From contig CAWGAJ010000001.1 in NCBI GenBank assembly GCA_963820545.1, positions 620,001 to 684,000 of the forward strand: a stretch of 64,000 bases of DNA, given 5' to 3'. The position numbers and the translations under genes are program-made. The first letter of the stretch is position 1. Each line of letters opens with the position of its first letter. The notes under the pieces were generated by a model. The model saw nothing but the letters and a program-made list of their open reading frames with translations. It was not told where the DNA came from and ran no database searches. Source of the DNA: CAWGAJ01 sp963820545. Its GTDB lineage: Bacteria > Planctomycetota > Planctomycetia > Pirellulales > Thermoguttaceae. Shown here piece by piece: positions 1-8,802 of the stretch.

Positions 1-35
1 AAGGGGCTATTTGCGTTATAAGGAGTTGAGTTGCC

Positions 36-650
36 GTGACAACAATGGTTCTCGATCCAAATTTGGAACAGCGCCTGCTCGAACAGCGTCGGGCATGGGG
101 AGCGGATAAATTCGACGAAGTATGGGAAGGAGTATACATCATGGCGCCGTTGCCGAACGATGAGCATCAGAACTTGGCAGGCAAATTCTGTGCGATACTC
201 ATTGAGTTGTTGGGCTGGCAGGGGCTTGCGGATGTCCGCGCCGGTGTAAATCTTGCCGCAAGCGCCGCAGAGTGGACGGAAGATTTTCGTTGTCCCGACG
301 TGGCGGTTTTTCTCCGCGATACACGGGCCGAGAACTGCGATACGCATTGGAGCGGAGCGGCGGATTTTCTCATCGAGATCACCAGCCCGGGCGACCGCAC
401 GCACGATAAAATCGCTTTTTACGAGCGGATTGGCGTGGAAGAGTTGCTGATCGTCAACCGGGAAGAATGGACACTTGAACTTTATCAAAGGCAAGACGGC
501 CGCCTGCAAAAAAACGCGGAATCGCGCTTGCCCGAAAGCGCAACGCTTACCAGTCACAAAGTTCCGCTTACCTTCCGGCTTGTTCCTGGCGAAAAGCGCC
601 CCTTGATTGAAGTCGCCTCGGTGGCCGACAACCGGCGGTGGTCAATTTAA
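36..650 (+). CDS. Uma2-family (DUF820) PD-(D/E)XK nuclease-like protein
   Basis: The 204-residue product has the layout of the Uma2 family of restriction-endonuclease-like proteins, which are common in planctomycetes and cyanobacteria. It carries the CPDVAVF strand (about residue 86) followed by FLIEITSPGDRTHDK (about residue 111), where the Asp and the Glu of E-x-T give the expected PD-(D/E)XK metal site. The start is GTG at 36, with AGGAG at 21-25; an in-frame ATG lies at 45. The cellular role of Uma2 proteins is not established. No partner gene is evident; the next ORF is another nuclease-like protein of different base composition. Confidence 0.85.
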   Translation: MTTMVLDPNLEQRLLEQRRAWGADKFDEVWEGVYIMAPLPNDEHQNLAGKFCAILIELLGWQGLADVRAGVNLAASAAEWTEDFRCPDVAVFLRDTRAENCDTHWSGAADFLIEITSPGDRTHDKIAFYERIGVEELLIVNREEWTLELYQRQDGRLQKNAESRLPESATLTSHKVPLTFRLVPGEKRPLIEVASVADNRRWSI

Positions 651-689
651 CAACCGCAAATAGGTATTTTTAAAAGGGGGATAAGTCGA

Positions 690-1568
690 ATGTCATTAGA
701 ATTTATCAAACATGAAAAAATCAGCCTTCGACAACTTCCTCAATTTAATGAGGCCTGGTTACATGAACGCATAAGCGACGATCCATCCCTTCTGGGAATT
801 GGCGATGTAAGGGTATTAGATCGGGAACGTCCGATTTCAGGAGCCGGGCGATTAGACTTGCTTCTCTTTGATGAAGACAACAATATACGATATGAGGTCG
901 AGATCATGTTGGGGGCGACAGACCCAAGCCACATTATCCGAACAATCGAATATTGGGACTTAGAACGGCGACGTTATCCGGGCTACGATCATGTTGCAGT
1001 ATTGATCGCTGAAGACATAACAACTAGATTTCTCAATGTAATGAATTTGTTTTCTGGTAATATTCCACTTATTGCTATCCAACTTGATGCACTACGTGTG
1101 GAAGAACATTTAGTACTGAACTTCGTTCATATTCTTGACCAAACCGACCTCCGTGTTGATGATACCGATGAGGATACAGGTGGTGGAGAAGTTGATCGTG
1201 ATTATTGGAATCAGAAGGCAGGATCGGAACTGATGCATATTTGCGATGAAATACTCAATATGATTAACAATTTTGCGACCACAACTCAGGAACTAAACTA
1301 TCTTCGTGGCTATATAGGATTGCGTTCAAATGGTGTGGTTCGTAATTTCATCTATCTGTCACCTAAACCAACAAAACGTTATGCACATTTAACTTTCTCG
1401 AACTCAAACGCAGAGCAGTGGAAGGAACGATTTGAGGAGGCTGGGGTACCTGTGAATATCAAACGAAAAGGTAGAGTGCGAATATCGGTAACACCCGATG
1501 AGTTTGCACAGAATAGGGACCTAATTCGACAGGCGGTTGAAGAGACCGTTAAGGAGTCTGAGGCTTAA
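690..1568 (+). CDS. Hypothetical protein with a PD-(D/E)XK-like N-terminal domain
   Basis: I do not recognise a named family with certainty. The 292-residue product contains GRLDLLLFDEDN followed by YEVEIMLG (residues about 53-73), an Asp then Glu-x-Glu arrangement like the PD-(D/E)XK nuclease core. A middle acidic linker (DDTDEDTGGGE) and a C-terminal alpha/beta part follow, resembling small DUF5655-like domains. A GGGGGAT Shine-Dalgarno stretch precedes the ATG. Base composition is clearly more A+T rich than the flanking genes, which suggests recent acquisition. Possible roles include a solitary restriction or defence nuclease; that is inference only. Confidence 0.6.
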   Translation: MSLEFIKHEKISLRQLPQFNEAWLHERISDDPSLLGIGDVRVLDRERPISGAGRLDLLLFDEDNNIRYEVEIMLGATDPSHIIRTIEYWDLERRRYPGYDHVAVLIAEDITTRFLNVMNLFSGNIPLIAIQLDALRVEEHLVLNFVHILDQTDLRVDDTDEDTGGGEVDRDYWNQKAGSELMHICDEILNMINNFATTTQELNYLRGYIGLRSNGVVRNFIYLSPKPTKRYAHLTFSNSNAEQWKERFEEAGVPVNIKRKGRVRISVTPDEFAQNRDLIRQAVEETVKESEA

Positions 1569-1605
1569 GTTGGATTATGAGTAGAGAAATAGAAAAGGGT
1601 ATGCA

Positions 1606-1635
1606 TTGTCATTTTGCTTATCTAAATGGTATAAT
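1606..1635 (+). promoter_or_regulatory. Sigma-70-type promoter of the toxin-antitoxin pair
   Basis: TTGTCA at 1606-1611 and TATAAT at 1630-1635 are separated by 18 bp, just upstream of the UPF0175 start at 1659. It is one of the closest consensus promoters visible in the window. Confidence 0.55.
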
Positions 1636-1658
1636 TGGATGAGTCACTGAGGTGATTT

Positions 1659-1937
1659 ATGTCCTTGAACGTGACGCTCGATTTGCCGGCTGAGGTGGAG
1701 GAAAAGCTGCGCCGGGAGACTGCGAATCTCGACGCGGACGTCAAGGAGGCTTATGCCTTGGAGCTTTTCCGACGGGGGAAACTCAGCCATTGTGAACTTT
1801 CCCTGGTGCTGGGGCTAGATCGCTTTGAAACCGACGCTTATCTTAAGCGGCACAATGTTTTCGAAGGCTCGCTGACGATGGCCGATCTTCAATCCGACCG
1901 GCAGACACTGGATCGCGTGATGGGAAAGGCCCACTGA
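1659..1937 (+). CDS. UPF0175 family protein, probable antitoxin
   Basis: This 92-residue protein matches the UPF0175 pattern: a short N-terminal strand (NVTLDLPAEVEEKL), a helical segment with YALELFRRGKLS, and LSLVLGLDRFETDAYLKRHNV, the helix-turn-helix-like part typical of the family. UPF0175 proteins usually lie directly upstream of DUF3368 PIN-like proteins, as here, and are considered antitoxins that bind DNA and repress the pair. GAGGTGA precedes the ATG. The stop codon overlaps the start of the next gene (TGATG), so the two are translationally coupled. Confidence 0.85.
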   Translation: MSLNVTLDLPAEVEEKLRRETANLDADVKEAYALELFRRGKLSHCELSLVLGLDRFETDAYLKRHNVFEGSLTMADLQSDRQTLDRVMGKAH

Positions 1938-2419
1938 TGCTTGTCGTTGCCGACAGCTCTCCGATGATCGTGCTTGTCCTAATCGGGCACATCAAAGTGC
2001 TACCAAAGCTCTTTGGACAGGTCGTCATCCCGCCGGAGGTTTCAGCGGAATTGCTTCGCTCCAACCGGCCACAGGCCGTGTACGATTTCATGGCTTCTCA
2101 TCCCGCATGGCTTATTGAGCGGGCGCCGTCCGTCATAGAACCGATTCCCTCACTCCATGCCGGAGAGATTGCTGCAATCAGCCTTGCCAGAGAGTTAAAA
2201 GCTGATCTGCTGCTCATCGATGAAGTTCACGGACGCAAAGCCGCGGCCGAGCGTCATATTCCTTTCACTGGCACGATTGGAGTGCTTGAGTTGGCCGCCG
2301 ATGAAGGGCTTCTCAACTTAAAGGATGCTTTTACACTGGTGAAAAAAACCGACTTTTGGATATCGAACGAACTTCTGGATGAGCGGCTCAAAATCTATCT
2401 GGCCAACAGAAAACAATAA
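1937..2419 (+). CDS. DUF3368 PIN-domain-like toxin
   Basis: The 160-residue protein starts VVADSSPMIVLVLIG, the DUF3368 signature in which the first Asp belongs to the PIN-type acidic site. It also has GEIAAISLARELKADLLLIDE (residues about 76-95), supplying the other acidic residues. DUF3368 proteins are predicted ribonuclease toxins paired with UPF0175. The ATG overlaps the upstream stop, consistent with a single two-gene transcript from the promoter at 1606-1635. Toxicity and RNase activity are inferred from the family. Confidence 0.85.
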   Translation: MLVVADSSPMIVLVLIGHIKVLPKLFGQVVIPPEVSAELLRSNRPQAVYDFMASHPAWLIERAPSVIEPIPSLHAGEIAAISLARELKADLLLIDEVHGRKAAAERHIPFTGTIGVLELAADEGLLNLKDAFTLVKKTDFWISNELLDERLKIYLANRKQ

Positions 2420-2431
2420 AGGGAATGCATT

Positions 2432-2962
2432 TCATTTTACCAGCTCCGCAGTGAGCAGTTCCCACAGGGCTTCGAGGGATTGGGGGATTACGCGCACGGC
2501 GGCCAGGATGGGCATGAAGTGGGTGTCGCCGAGCCAGCGGGGGACAATGTGCCAATGCAGATGTCCGGGCAAGCCCGCCCCGGCGGCCTGACCTAAATTC
2601 AAGCCCACATTGAATCCCTGCGGGTTGAGCACCTTTTCCGAAACGGCGATCATTCGGCCCAGGGTTTGCATCAATTCCAGGTGCGTGGCATCGTCGATTT
2701 CGTTGAATTGGGCCAGATGCCGGCGGGGGGCAATCAGCAAATGGCCGTTGTTGTAGGGATAGAGATTGAGGACCACGATCGTCAGTGGGCTGCGATAGAC
2801 GACCAATCGTTGGCGATCGTCGCCTTCGGGCACGCACTGGCAGAGGAAGCAATCTTTGTCGGCGTCGGGAAGCAGTTCCGGGGTTACATCCGTTCGGGCA
2901 GGGTGCTTTTCGCCGAGAATATAACCCATTCGCCAAGGCGCCCAAAGTTGTTCGTAATTCAC
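2432..2962 (-). CDS. HIT-family nucleotide hydrolase/transferase
   Basis: A 176-residue histidine-triad protein. The catalytic motif HLHWHIVPRW lies near residue 135, preceded by NLGQAAGAGLPG, and the N-terminal CFLCQC gives the Cys pair seen in the Ap4A phosphorylase-like/galT-type branch of HIT proteins. The first residues NYEQLWAPWRMGYI are also characteristic of that branch. It probably cleaves dinucleoside polyphosphates or nucleoside phosphoramidates in the cytoplasm; the exact substrate cannot be read from sequence. It converges with the DUF3368 gene, with 12 bp between the stops. Confidence 0.9.
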   Translation of the reverse strand: MNYEQLWAPWRMGYILGEKHPARTDVTPELLPDADKDCFLCQCVPEGDDRQRLVVYRSPLTIVVLNLYPYNNGHLLIAPRRHLAQFNEIDDATHLELMQTLGRMIAVSEKVLNPQGFNVGLNLGQAAGAGLPGHLHWHIVPRWLGDTHFMPILAAVRVIPQSLEALWELLTAELVK

Positions 2963-3152
2963 GGATTTATCCCCCCCGCTGGCTAGTAATGGTTGTTTTG
3001 CGTTCGTCTATTCTTTATTTTGGTCGGATATAGGCGGTAAGATAGATAACGTATTCCTGAATATAACGTTTTTCAAGTTAAAGGAGTTGTGTCGACGAAA
3101 CAGAATAAAGGGAAGATATACGGTTTTCAAGGATTTCTGCCAGGTGTATCCT

Positions 3153-3180
3153 TGGCCCCGAGTGTATTCACTTGGGGTTA
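3153..3180. repeat. Palindromic intergenic repeat (GTG-tatt-CAC type)
   Basis: CCCC-G-AGTG-tatt-CACT-T-GGGG forms a stem-loop upstream of scpA, followed by TTAAAATGTG. The same arrangement, a TATT/AATA loop closed by GTG/CAC and C/G runs, recurs at 55513-55590, so it looks like a dispersed REP-type element. Confidence 0.5.
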
Positions 3181-3237
3181 AAATGTGTTTTTTTGAATAA
3201 CAGATGAATGAAAGTGGGTAAATAATAAAGTTCGATT

Positions 3238-4014
3238 ATGGATTTTCGTGTTGATTTAAATGTCTTCTGCGGACCGCTGGATTTGCTTTTGTACCTGGTG
3301 CGAAAGCACGAGGTGGAGATTGTCGACATTCCCATTGCCGAGATTACCGATCAGTATTTGCAATACATCGCGGTGCTGGAGCAGTTGGACGTCAACGCGG
3401 TGGGCGATTTCCTGGCCTTGGCCAGCACGCTCATCGAGATCAAGTCGCAGCAGGTGCTGCCGCGGAGCGACGAGATCGAGGAGCAGATCGACGATCCCCG
3501 GCAGGAACTAGTGCGGCGCTTGCTGGAGTATAAAAAATATCGCGATGCGGCCAGCATTTTGGAAGAGCAGAGCCGGGCTTGGCAAGAGCATTATCCGCGT
3601 TTTTCCAGCGACCTGCCCGGGCGCACGCGCGATCTGGCCGAGGAACCGATTGAAGAGGTGGAGTTGTGGGATCTGGTAAGCGCCTTCGGGCGCATCCTGC
3701 GCGAGACGGAAGCCTCCAAGCCTTCAAACATCATTTATGACGATACGCCGATTCACGTGTATATGGCCAGGATTCACGCGCGCCTGGTGAAGCACGGGCG
3801 AATGGCCTTCCGCAATATGTTCGAGCCGGGCATGCACAAGTCGACATTAATCGGCATTTTTCTGGCGGTTTTGGAACTGGTGCGCCATCGGCACGTGCGC
3901 GTGGAGCAGAATGCGCTGTTTGGTGAAATTTGGCTGGTGCTGGAGAAGAATGCCGCCGGCCCGCTGGATTTCTCGAATGCCGATAATTACGAACATGCGG
4001 GGAATAAAGAGTAG
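3238..4014 (+). CDS. scpA: Segregation and condensation protein A (ScpA)
   Basis: A 258-residue kleisin of the bacterial SMC complex. The N-terminal FCGPLDLLLYLVRKHEVEI and IPIAEITDQYLQYI are the SMC-neck-binding helices typical of ScpA. A charged middle region (residues about 90-140) and the C-terminal winged-helix part, with FLAVLELVRHRHVRVEQ, complete the usual length. It would act with Smc and ScpB at the nucleoid; neither partner gene is in the window. No strong Shine-Dalgarno site is visible before the ATG. Confidence 0.92.
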   Translation: MDFRVDLNVFCGPLDLLLYLVRKHEVEIVDIPIAEITDQYLQYIAVLEQLDVNAVGDFLALASTLIEIKSQQVLPRSDEIEEQIDDPRQELVRRLLEYKKYRDAASILEEQSRAWQEHYPRFSSDLPGRTRDLAEEPIEEVELWDLVSAFGRILRETEASKPSNIIYDDTPIHVYMARIHARLVKHGRMAFRNMFEPGMHKSTLIGIFLAVLELVRHRHVRVEQNALFGEIWLVLEKNAAGPLDFSNADNYEHAGNKE

Positions 4015-4125
4015 GGGCTAGAGACGAGGGGCGAGTGGTGAAAGGATAGAAGAAATTCCAAATTAAAAGTGCGGTAATGTTGTGTTGCGTAAAAAATAAG
4101 ATTGAACACTAAAAAGATCATTAAT

Positions 4126-4569
4126 TCAAAAAGCAATCGAAAGTGAACTTTCTAATCCATTATACCACAGGGTTCCCTTTTCTAATAAATCACGACCAAT
4201 TAATCCCTGGATTCCTTGTGCCGATAAATCTGCTCCAATAGCTGGTCTAGTATTAAAAACTACAACAAATTGCGCTGAACCCATCGGTATTGCGATCGAA
4301 ATATCATATTGATTGCATATATGTGGTGATGTACCAGTGGAGGGCGTATGAATAGGCGCAGTTCCGGTAGGTACTAAACCTAAATTATTAATTATTGTAT
4401 TGTCAATAACTGTGCAACTTGCTCCTGTATCAATAAGCGCCCTAATTTCAATTGGTGGCGGAATATTTTGTCCTAATGCTTTCATAGCATCCATACGTGG
4501 TCTACTAATGCCAATCATTATGTTGACTATCGGACCATCAGGTCCAATTTGCGCTGTTAGGATTGGCAT
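4126..4569 (-). CDS. Retropepsin-like aspartic protease
   Basis: The 147-residue protein contains ALIDTGASCTVID (residues about 44-56), the D-T-G-A active site of retroviral-type single-lobe aspartic proteases, and GLIGRDLLEKG near the C-terminus, the second family signature. Such one-domain proteases act as dimers. The gene is much more A+T rich than its surroundings and overlaps the upstream small gene by 13 bp on the same strand, so they are probably one transcription unit of acquired origin. The substrate is unknown. Confidence 0.85.
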   Translation of the reverse strand: MPILTAQIGPDGPIVNIMIGISRPRMDAMKALGQNIPPPIEIRALIDTGASCTVIDNTIINNLGLVPTGTAPIHTPSTGTSPHICNQYDISIAIPMGSAQFVVVFNTRPAIGADLSAQGIQGLIGRDLLEKGTLWYNGLESSLSIAF

Positions 4570-4808
4570 GGAACAAGATCGCGGGTAAAAGAGTGAATTT
4601 TGTCAATGCCTAATATTTGCTTGACTAAAAAAGGCTTCAGGCCAAACTCTTTATACCCGGCTTTCAGCGCATCTTCATAGGTGTCCCAAATTCCCACGAC
4701 CCTGGTATCAGAGATAACAACAAAATGACCTTCGTTTTCACTTACGAGACGGTCTTTTTCTCTTTCGTATGTTTCTAGTTCCGTTTTTAAATAGTCATTA
4801 TTTACCAT
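4557..4808 (-). CDS. Small conserved partner of the retropepsin (DUF5678-like)
   Basis: The 83-residue protein has a coiled N-terminus (ETYEREKDRLVSENEGHF), then FVVISDTRVVGIWDTYEDALKAGYKEFGLKPFLVKQI. This resembles the small DUF5678-like proteins that I recall lying directly upstream of retropepsin genes in several phyla. It overlaps the protease gene, suggesting coupled translation. Whether it is the protease's substrate, inhibitor or targeting factor is unknown. Confidence 0.7.
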   Translation of the reverse strand: MVNNDYLKTELETYEREKDRLVSENEGHFVVISDTRVVGIWDTYEDALKAGYKEFGLKPFLVKQILGIDKIHSFTRDLVPCQS

Positions 4809-4844
4809 AACACCGCTCCTCTACCTAAAGTGTGTAGCGCAAAA

Positions 4845-4875
4845 ATTAATCGCGGCATGTTTTGCAGCGATTAAT
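4845..4875. promoter_or_regulatory. Inverted repeat upstream of the retropepsin pair
   Basis: Perfect 9-bp arms ATTAATCGC (4845-4853) and GCGATTAAT (4867-4875) lie 37-67 bp upstream of the small partner gene on the minus strand. Position and symmetry suit an operator or a leader hairpin. I see nothing else in the 4809-5186 gap. Confidence 0.4.
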
Positions 4876-5186
4876 TGATAGTTCCGTTCTAATTCCCCAT
4901 CTCGGCTAATCCTTGCCCTTTATCGACGGGCTTCTATATTGAAGTTTAGCAGAAAAAAAAGGGCAATGCCACCCCCAATTAGCGGCATTTGTATGCAGGA
5001 AAAACAAAGTAGTTTACCAAAAGTTTAACTAATAAATCAATAGAAATTCTTGGCCAGATTATTTTACGGCGGGAAGGCATTTTTAGTTCATCAAGCATTC
5101 GCTCAATAGCCAAAAGATCAAATTGCAGACTACTAAAAGCCCCTCACTTCCAACAGTATCTGGTCTCCCTTCCTCCAGCCTCCAGT

Positions 5187-6690
5187 CTACTTTTGCAAGA
5201 TCTTTAGGAAGCGCTGGTAGGCATCGTTCCAGGCGGGGGTGTCGTGGGGTTCGTATTGTTCGACGTCGAAACTGCGGCGGATGACCTCGCGGGCTTGGGG
5301 TATGGAGGCCACGTCGCCAGCGGCTACGGCTTGCATCATCAGATTGCCGATGGCCGTGGCTTCGACCGGTCCGGCCACTACGCGGCGGGCACAGGCGTCG
5401 GCCGCGGCCTGGCAGAGTTGGCGATTTTTCGTGCCGCCGCCGACAATGTGGATCGTTTCGATGTGTGCGCCGGATAACTGCTCGCACATGCCCAACATAT
5501 AGCGGAACTTCATGGCAATACTTTCCAAGGCACAGCGCAAGACAGCGCCTTTTTCCTCGGGCACGATCTGAGCGGTGCGGCGGCAATAGGCGCGGATGGC
5601 TGCGGGCATGTTGCCGGGGGCGAGGAAATCGGGGGCGTCGGGATCGACAAAAGATCTTAAGGGTGTCTGGGCCGCGGCGAGCCGGTTGAGATCTTCCCAA
5701 GAAAAATTATCGCCGGATTGGTTCCACACCCTACGGCATTCCTGCACTAACCACAGTCCGGCGATATTTTTCAGCAGGCGGCGTGGTTCCGCCCACGCCG
5801 CCTTCGTTGGTGAAGTTGAGTTTCAGCACCTGATCGGTAACGACCGGGCGCGGCGACTCGATGCCCATCAGGGCCCAAGTGCCCAGGCTGATATAGCACC
5901 AGTTGGGACGTTGGCCTAACTGTCCGGCGGCGGGCACGGCCATTACGGCGCTGGCCGTATCGTGCGTGCCGGGCAAAACCACTTGCGTGCGGCCCAGTCC
6001 GGTTTCGGCGGCGATGTTTTTCCTGAGCGGTCCCAGTACGGTCCCGGGCTGTGTAATCGGGCCAAATATTTTCGTGGGCAGGCCGAATTTTTGCAAAAGC
6101 GGCCAGGCCCAATCGCCCTGGACCGGATGATAGCACTGGCTGGTGCTGGCGTCGGTCATTTCGTTGGATTTCACGCCGGTCAATAACCAGTGGAACAAGT
6201 CAGGCATCAGCAAGATGGTTTCGGCCGCGTCCAGCAGGGGCGAATTGCCGAACTTCATGGCCAGGAGTTGAAAAAGCGTATTAAACTGCATGAATTGCAG
6301 TCCGGTGTGCTGAAAGATTTCTTCTCGGGGAACAAGGGAAAAGGCCTTTTCCATCATGCCGTTGGTGCGCTGGTCGCGGTAATGATATGGATTGCCGAGC
6401 AGTTCGTCGTGGCGGGCCAGGAGGGCAAAGTCCACGCCCCAGGTATCCACGCCGACGCTGACGATATTGCCGGTGGTTTTGCTGCTCCCGGCCCGGAGCC
6501 CTTGGCGGATCTGCGACCAGAGGTTCAAAAGATCCCAGTGCAGGTGTCCGGCGGCCTCGACCGGGCCGTTTTCGAAGCGGAAAACTTCTTCCAGGCGCAG
6601 GGATTTGCCGTCAAAATGGCCTAAAACACACCTGCCGCTGGAGGCACCCAGATCGACTGCCAGATAAGCCTTTTCCGCCATAGATGTCAC
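5187..6690 (-). pseudogene. rhaB: Rhamnulokinase, frameshifted
   Basis: The FGGY-family sugar kinase would phosphorylate L-rhamnulose. The N-terminal part (6690 to about 5780) has LAVDLGASSGRCVLG, GVDTWGVDFALL and the catalytic-Asp loop PGTHDTASAV. The C-terminal part (about 5780 to 5187) has VQECRRVW and IHIVGGGTKNRQLCQAAADA. Around 5776-5785 one extra base shifts the frame: the minus strand reads ACG-CCG-CCT where ACG-CGC-CTG would continue into LLKNIAGLWLVQECRR. After repair the protein is about 500 residues, the normal family length. The start is GTG 6690 or ATG 6681. It could be a recent mutation or a consensus error, because nothing else in the gene is decayed. Confidence 0.88.
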
Positions 6691-6920
6691 TTGCCTTTAT
6701 TAAAATGTCCAGTTGATAATGTGAATTTTAATTGTTGGCCATAATGCCTGAAGAAAAAACACTAGTCAAGTAGTGTGGATACCTGATAAATTCCATCAAA
6801 AAACTTGATATTGTTTAGGAACATGAGTATGATTGATTTTATGTAAGCATTAGCTGATAATATTATTGTGACCTTAGTAACTAAATAATCCTAATTAAAT
6901 TCCCTAGTACGGTAATTATT

Positions 6921-7355
6921 ATGAAGATTTCAGCAAAAACCGAATACGCCTGTATTGCCATGATGGAGCTGGCCTTTCATTATGGATCAGGCGAACCGGT
7001 GCGCATTCGTCGCATTGCCGAGCGGCACGACGTTCCGCCGCGATTTTTAGTACAAATTCTGCTGCAATTAAAGGGGGCGGGATTGGTGGCTAGTGTTCGC
7101 GGGGCGGCGGGGGGGTATCAACTGATAAAATCCCCGCAGGAAATTTCACTGGGCCAGATCATGGAAGTGATCGACGGTTCGCAGGAAGAAAAGGCGCAGG
7201 CAAGCAGCGCCTCGCCCGATTCGCCCGTGGTTAAAGTGTTAATGAAGACATGGAAAGACGTTGCCGCCATGGAAAGACAAATGCTGCAAGGCATATCCTT
7301 GGCTGAACTGCTGGAACGTGCCAAGGAACAAGACGAGCAGATGTATCATATATAA
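6921..7355 (+). CDS. Rrf2-family transcriptional regulator lacking cluster cysteines
   Basis: A 144-residue Rrf2 protein: MKISAKTEYACIAMMELA at the N-terminus, a winged helix with VPPRFLVQILLQLKGAGLVASVRGAAGGYQL, then the dimerisation helix. The three cysteines that bind an Fe-S cluster in IscR/NsrR are absent; the only Cys is residue 11. That makes a CymR-like mode (protein-protein or metabolite control of sulfur genes) more plausible. The next gene is ATP sulfurylase on the same strand, supporting control of sulfate assimilation; this is inference from context. Confidence 0.88.
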   Translation: MKISAKTEYACIAMMELAFHYGSGEPVRIRRIAERHDVPPRFLVQILLQLKGAGLVASVRGAAGGYQLIKSPQEISLGQIMEVIDGSQEEKAQASSASPDSPVVKVLMKTWKDVAAMERQMLQGISLAELLERAKEQDEQMYHI

Positions 7356-7397
7356 GGGTTCAGGGTTCAGGGGCCGGGGGCAGGAGTCAGGGGAGAG
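7356..7397. repeat. Degenerate heptamer array
   Basis: Six consecutive 7-mers, GGGTTCA x2, GGGGCCG, GGGGCAG, GAGTCAG and GGGAGAG, begin directly after the Rrf2 stop codon. The period is exactly 7 bp with drifting sequence. Confidence 0.65.
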
Positions 7398-7529
7398 GAA
7401 TTAATAATCTTGCAGGGAAATATGCGTGCCTTTTGCACGTATCTAAATGAAGGTTGCGGATCGGGGCAGCGCTCTCTATACTGTTGGCTTTACACGCATT
7501 GATTGACCCGCGAATAAAAGGGAGTGCTT

Positions 7530-8795
7530 ATGAAGTCGCTGGTGCCTCCGCATGGCGGGCTAACTGAACCTGTTTGCCGGACAGTGTCTGATGATAAGAT
7601 TTCTGCTTTTCTCGCCGAGGCCAAGAGGCTTGTGCAAGCGCCGGTCTCGGACGCCGATCTATCGACGGTGTATCGGTTTGGCGACGGGGGCTTAAGCCCG
7701 TTGACAGGGCCCATGGATTCGGCCACTTATAAGCGAGTGCTCGACGAGTCGGTGATCGAGCACAATGGAAAACTGTATGCCTGGACCATCCCTTTGTCGC
7801 TGCCAATAACGGCGGAATTGGCCAAGCGACTTAAGGTAGGGCAGAAAGTGGCTTTGGTCAATTCCGAGAAAGAGATCGTTGGCACGTTGGACATTACCGA
7901 CATCTTTCTCTGGGATAAGATACATTATCTGCGGAGCGTGTATCTTACGGAGCGAACGGATCATCCCGGCGGCGACATGGTGCTTGTGGCCGACGTTGAT
8001 AAAACGCATCTCTTAGGAGGAACCATAGAGGTCTTGCCGCAGCCGAAGCATCCGATATTCGGCAAGTACGTGCTTTCGCCGCGCGAGGTGCGCAAACTAC
8101 TGGCCGAAAAAGGCTGGGAGCGCGTGGTCGCCTTTCAGACGCGCAATCCTTTGCATCGGGCCCATGAATATGCATTAGTCTGCGGATTGGAGACGCTGCT
8201 TAAGGCCGGCTGTAACGCCGGGGCGTGTTTGAATCCGCTGATAGGCGAAACCAAGGGCGACGACGTGCACGCCGACGTGCGCATGCATACCTACGAGGTC
8301 TTGATCGACCAACGCGCACTAGGCGACGGCGACAGCGATCCGGCGCTGTGGGGACCGCGTGGCGAATCCGTGCCCGATCGGGTCATCCTGCTGGGATTGG
8401 ACATCAAGATGTTCTACGGCGGCCCAAAAGAAGCAGTGATGCACGCCATCTATCGGCAGAATTTCGGCTTCAGCGACATTATCATCGGGCGCAAACACGC
8501 CGACGCGCCTTATCACGACGGCACGGCCATCTGGGGCGATTTCGACGCCCAAGAGATCTTCAATAATCTCTGCGGCGATTTGAAAATCAGGCCGCTTAAC
8601 GTGGGATTCGCCGCGTATTACGAGTCGATCGGGCGCGTGGACTTGATGGAAAATCATAAAGACGAGAAGCCGCTTTTTATCTCCGGCAAAGAGGTGCGCC
8701 GCTCACTGATGGCGGGCGAACCGGTCGATGCGCGGGTGATGCGCCAAAGCACCGCCGCCATCCTGAGCGCGGCCATGGCCGGAAATAGGGAATAG
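7530..8795 (+). CDS. sat: Sulfate adenylyltransferase (ATP sulfurylase)
   Basis: The 421-residue protein converts ATP and sulfate to APS. It has FQTRNPLHRAHEYAL (residues about 194-208), the QxRNP...HxxH nucleotide site, then GRKHADAPYHDG and FISGKEVRRSLMAGE, all signatures of the homo-oligomeric Sat type. There is no fused APS kinase domain. GTG at 7524 is in frame, but the AAGGGAG Shine-Dalgarno overlaps it; ATG 7530 has correct spacing and is chosen. Its neighbour is the Rrf2 regulator, likely its controller. Confidence 0.95.
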   Translation: MKSLVPPHGGLTEPVCRTVSDDKISAFLAEAKRLVQAPVSDADLSTVYRFGDGGLSPLTGPMDSATYKRVLDESVIEHNGKLYAWTIPLSLPITAELAKRLKVGQKVALVNSEKEIVGTLDITDIFLWDKIHYLRSVYLTERTDHPGGDMVLVADVDKTHLLGGTIEVLPQPKHPIFGKYVLSPREVRKLLAEKGWERVVAFQTRNPLHRAHEYALVCGLETLLKAGCNAGACLNPLIGETKGDDVHADVRMHTYEVLIDQRALGDGDSDPALWGPRGESVPDRVILLGLDIKMFYGGPKEAVMHAIYRQNFGFSDIIIGRKHADAPYHDGTAIWGDFDAQEIFNNLCGDLKIRPLNVGFAAYYESIGRVDLMENHKDEKPLFISGKEVRRSLMAGEPVDARVMRQSTAAILSAAMAGNRE

Positions 8796-8802
8796 GGGAT
8801 GG

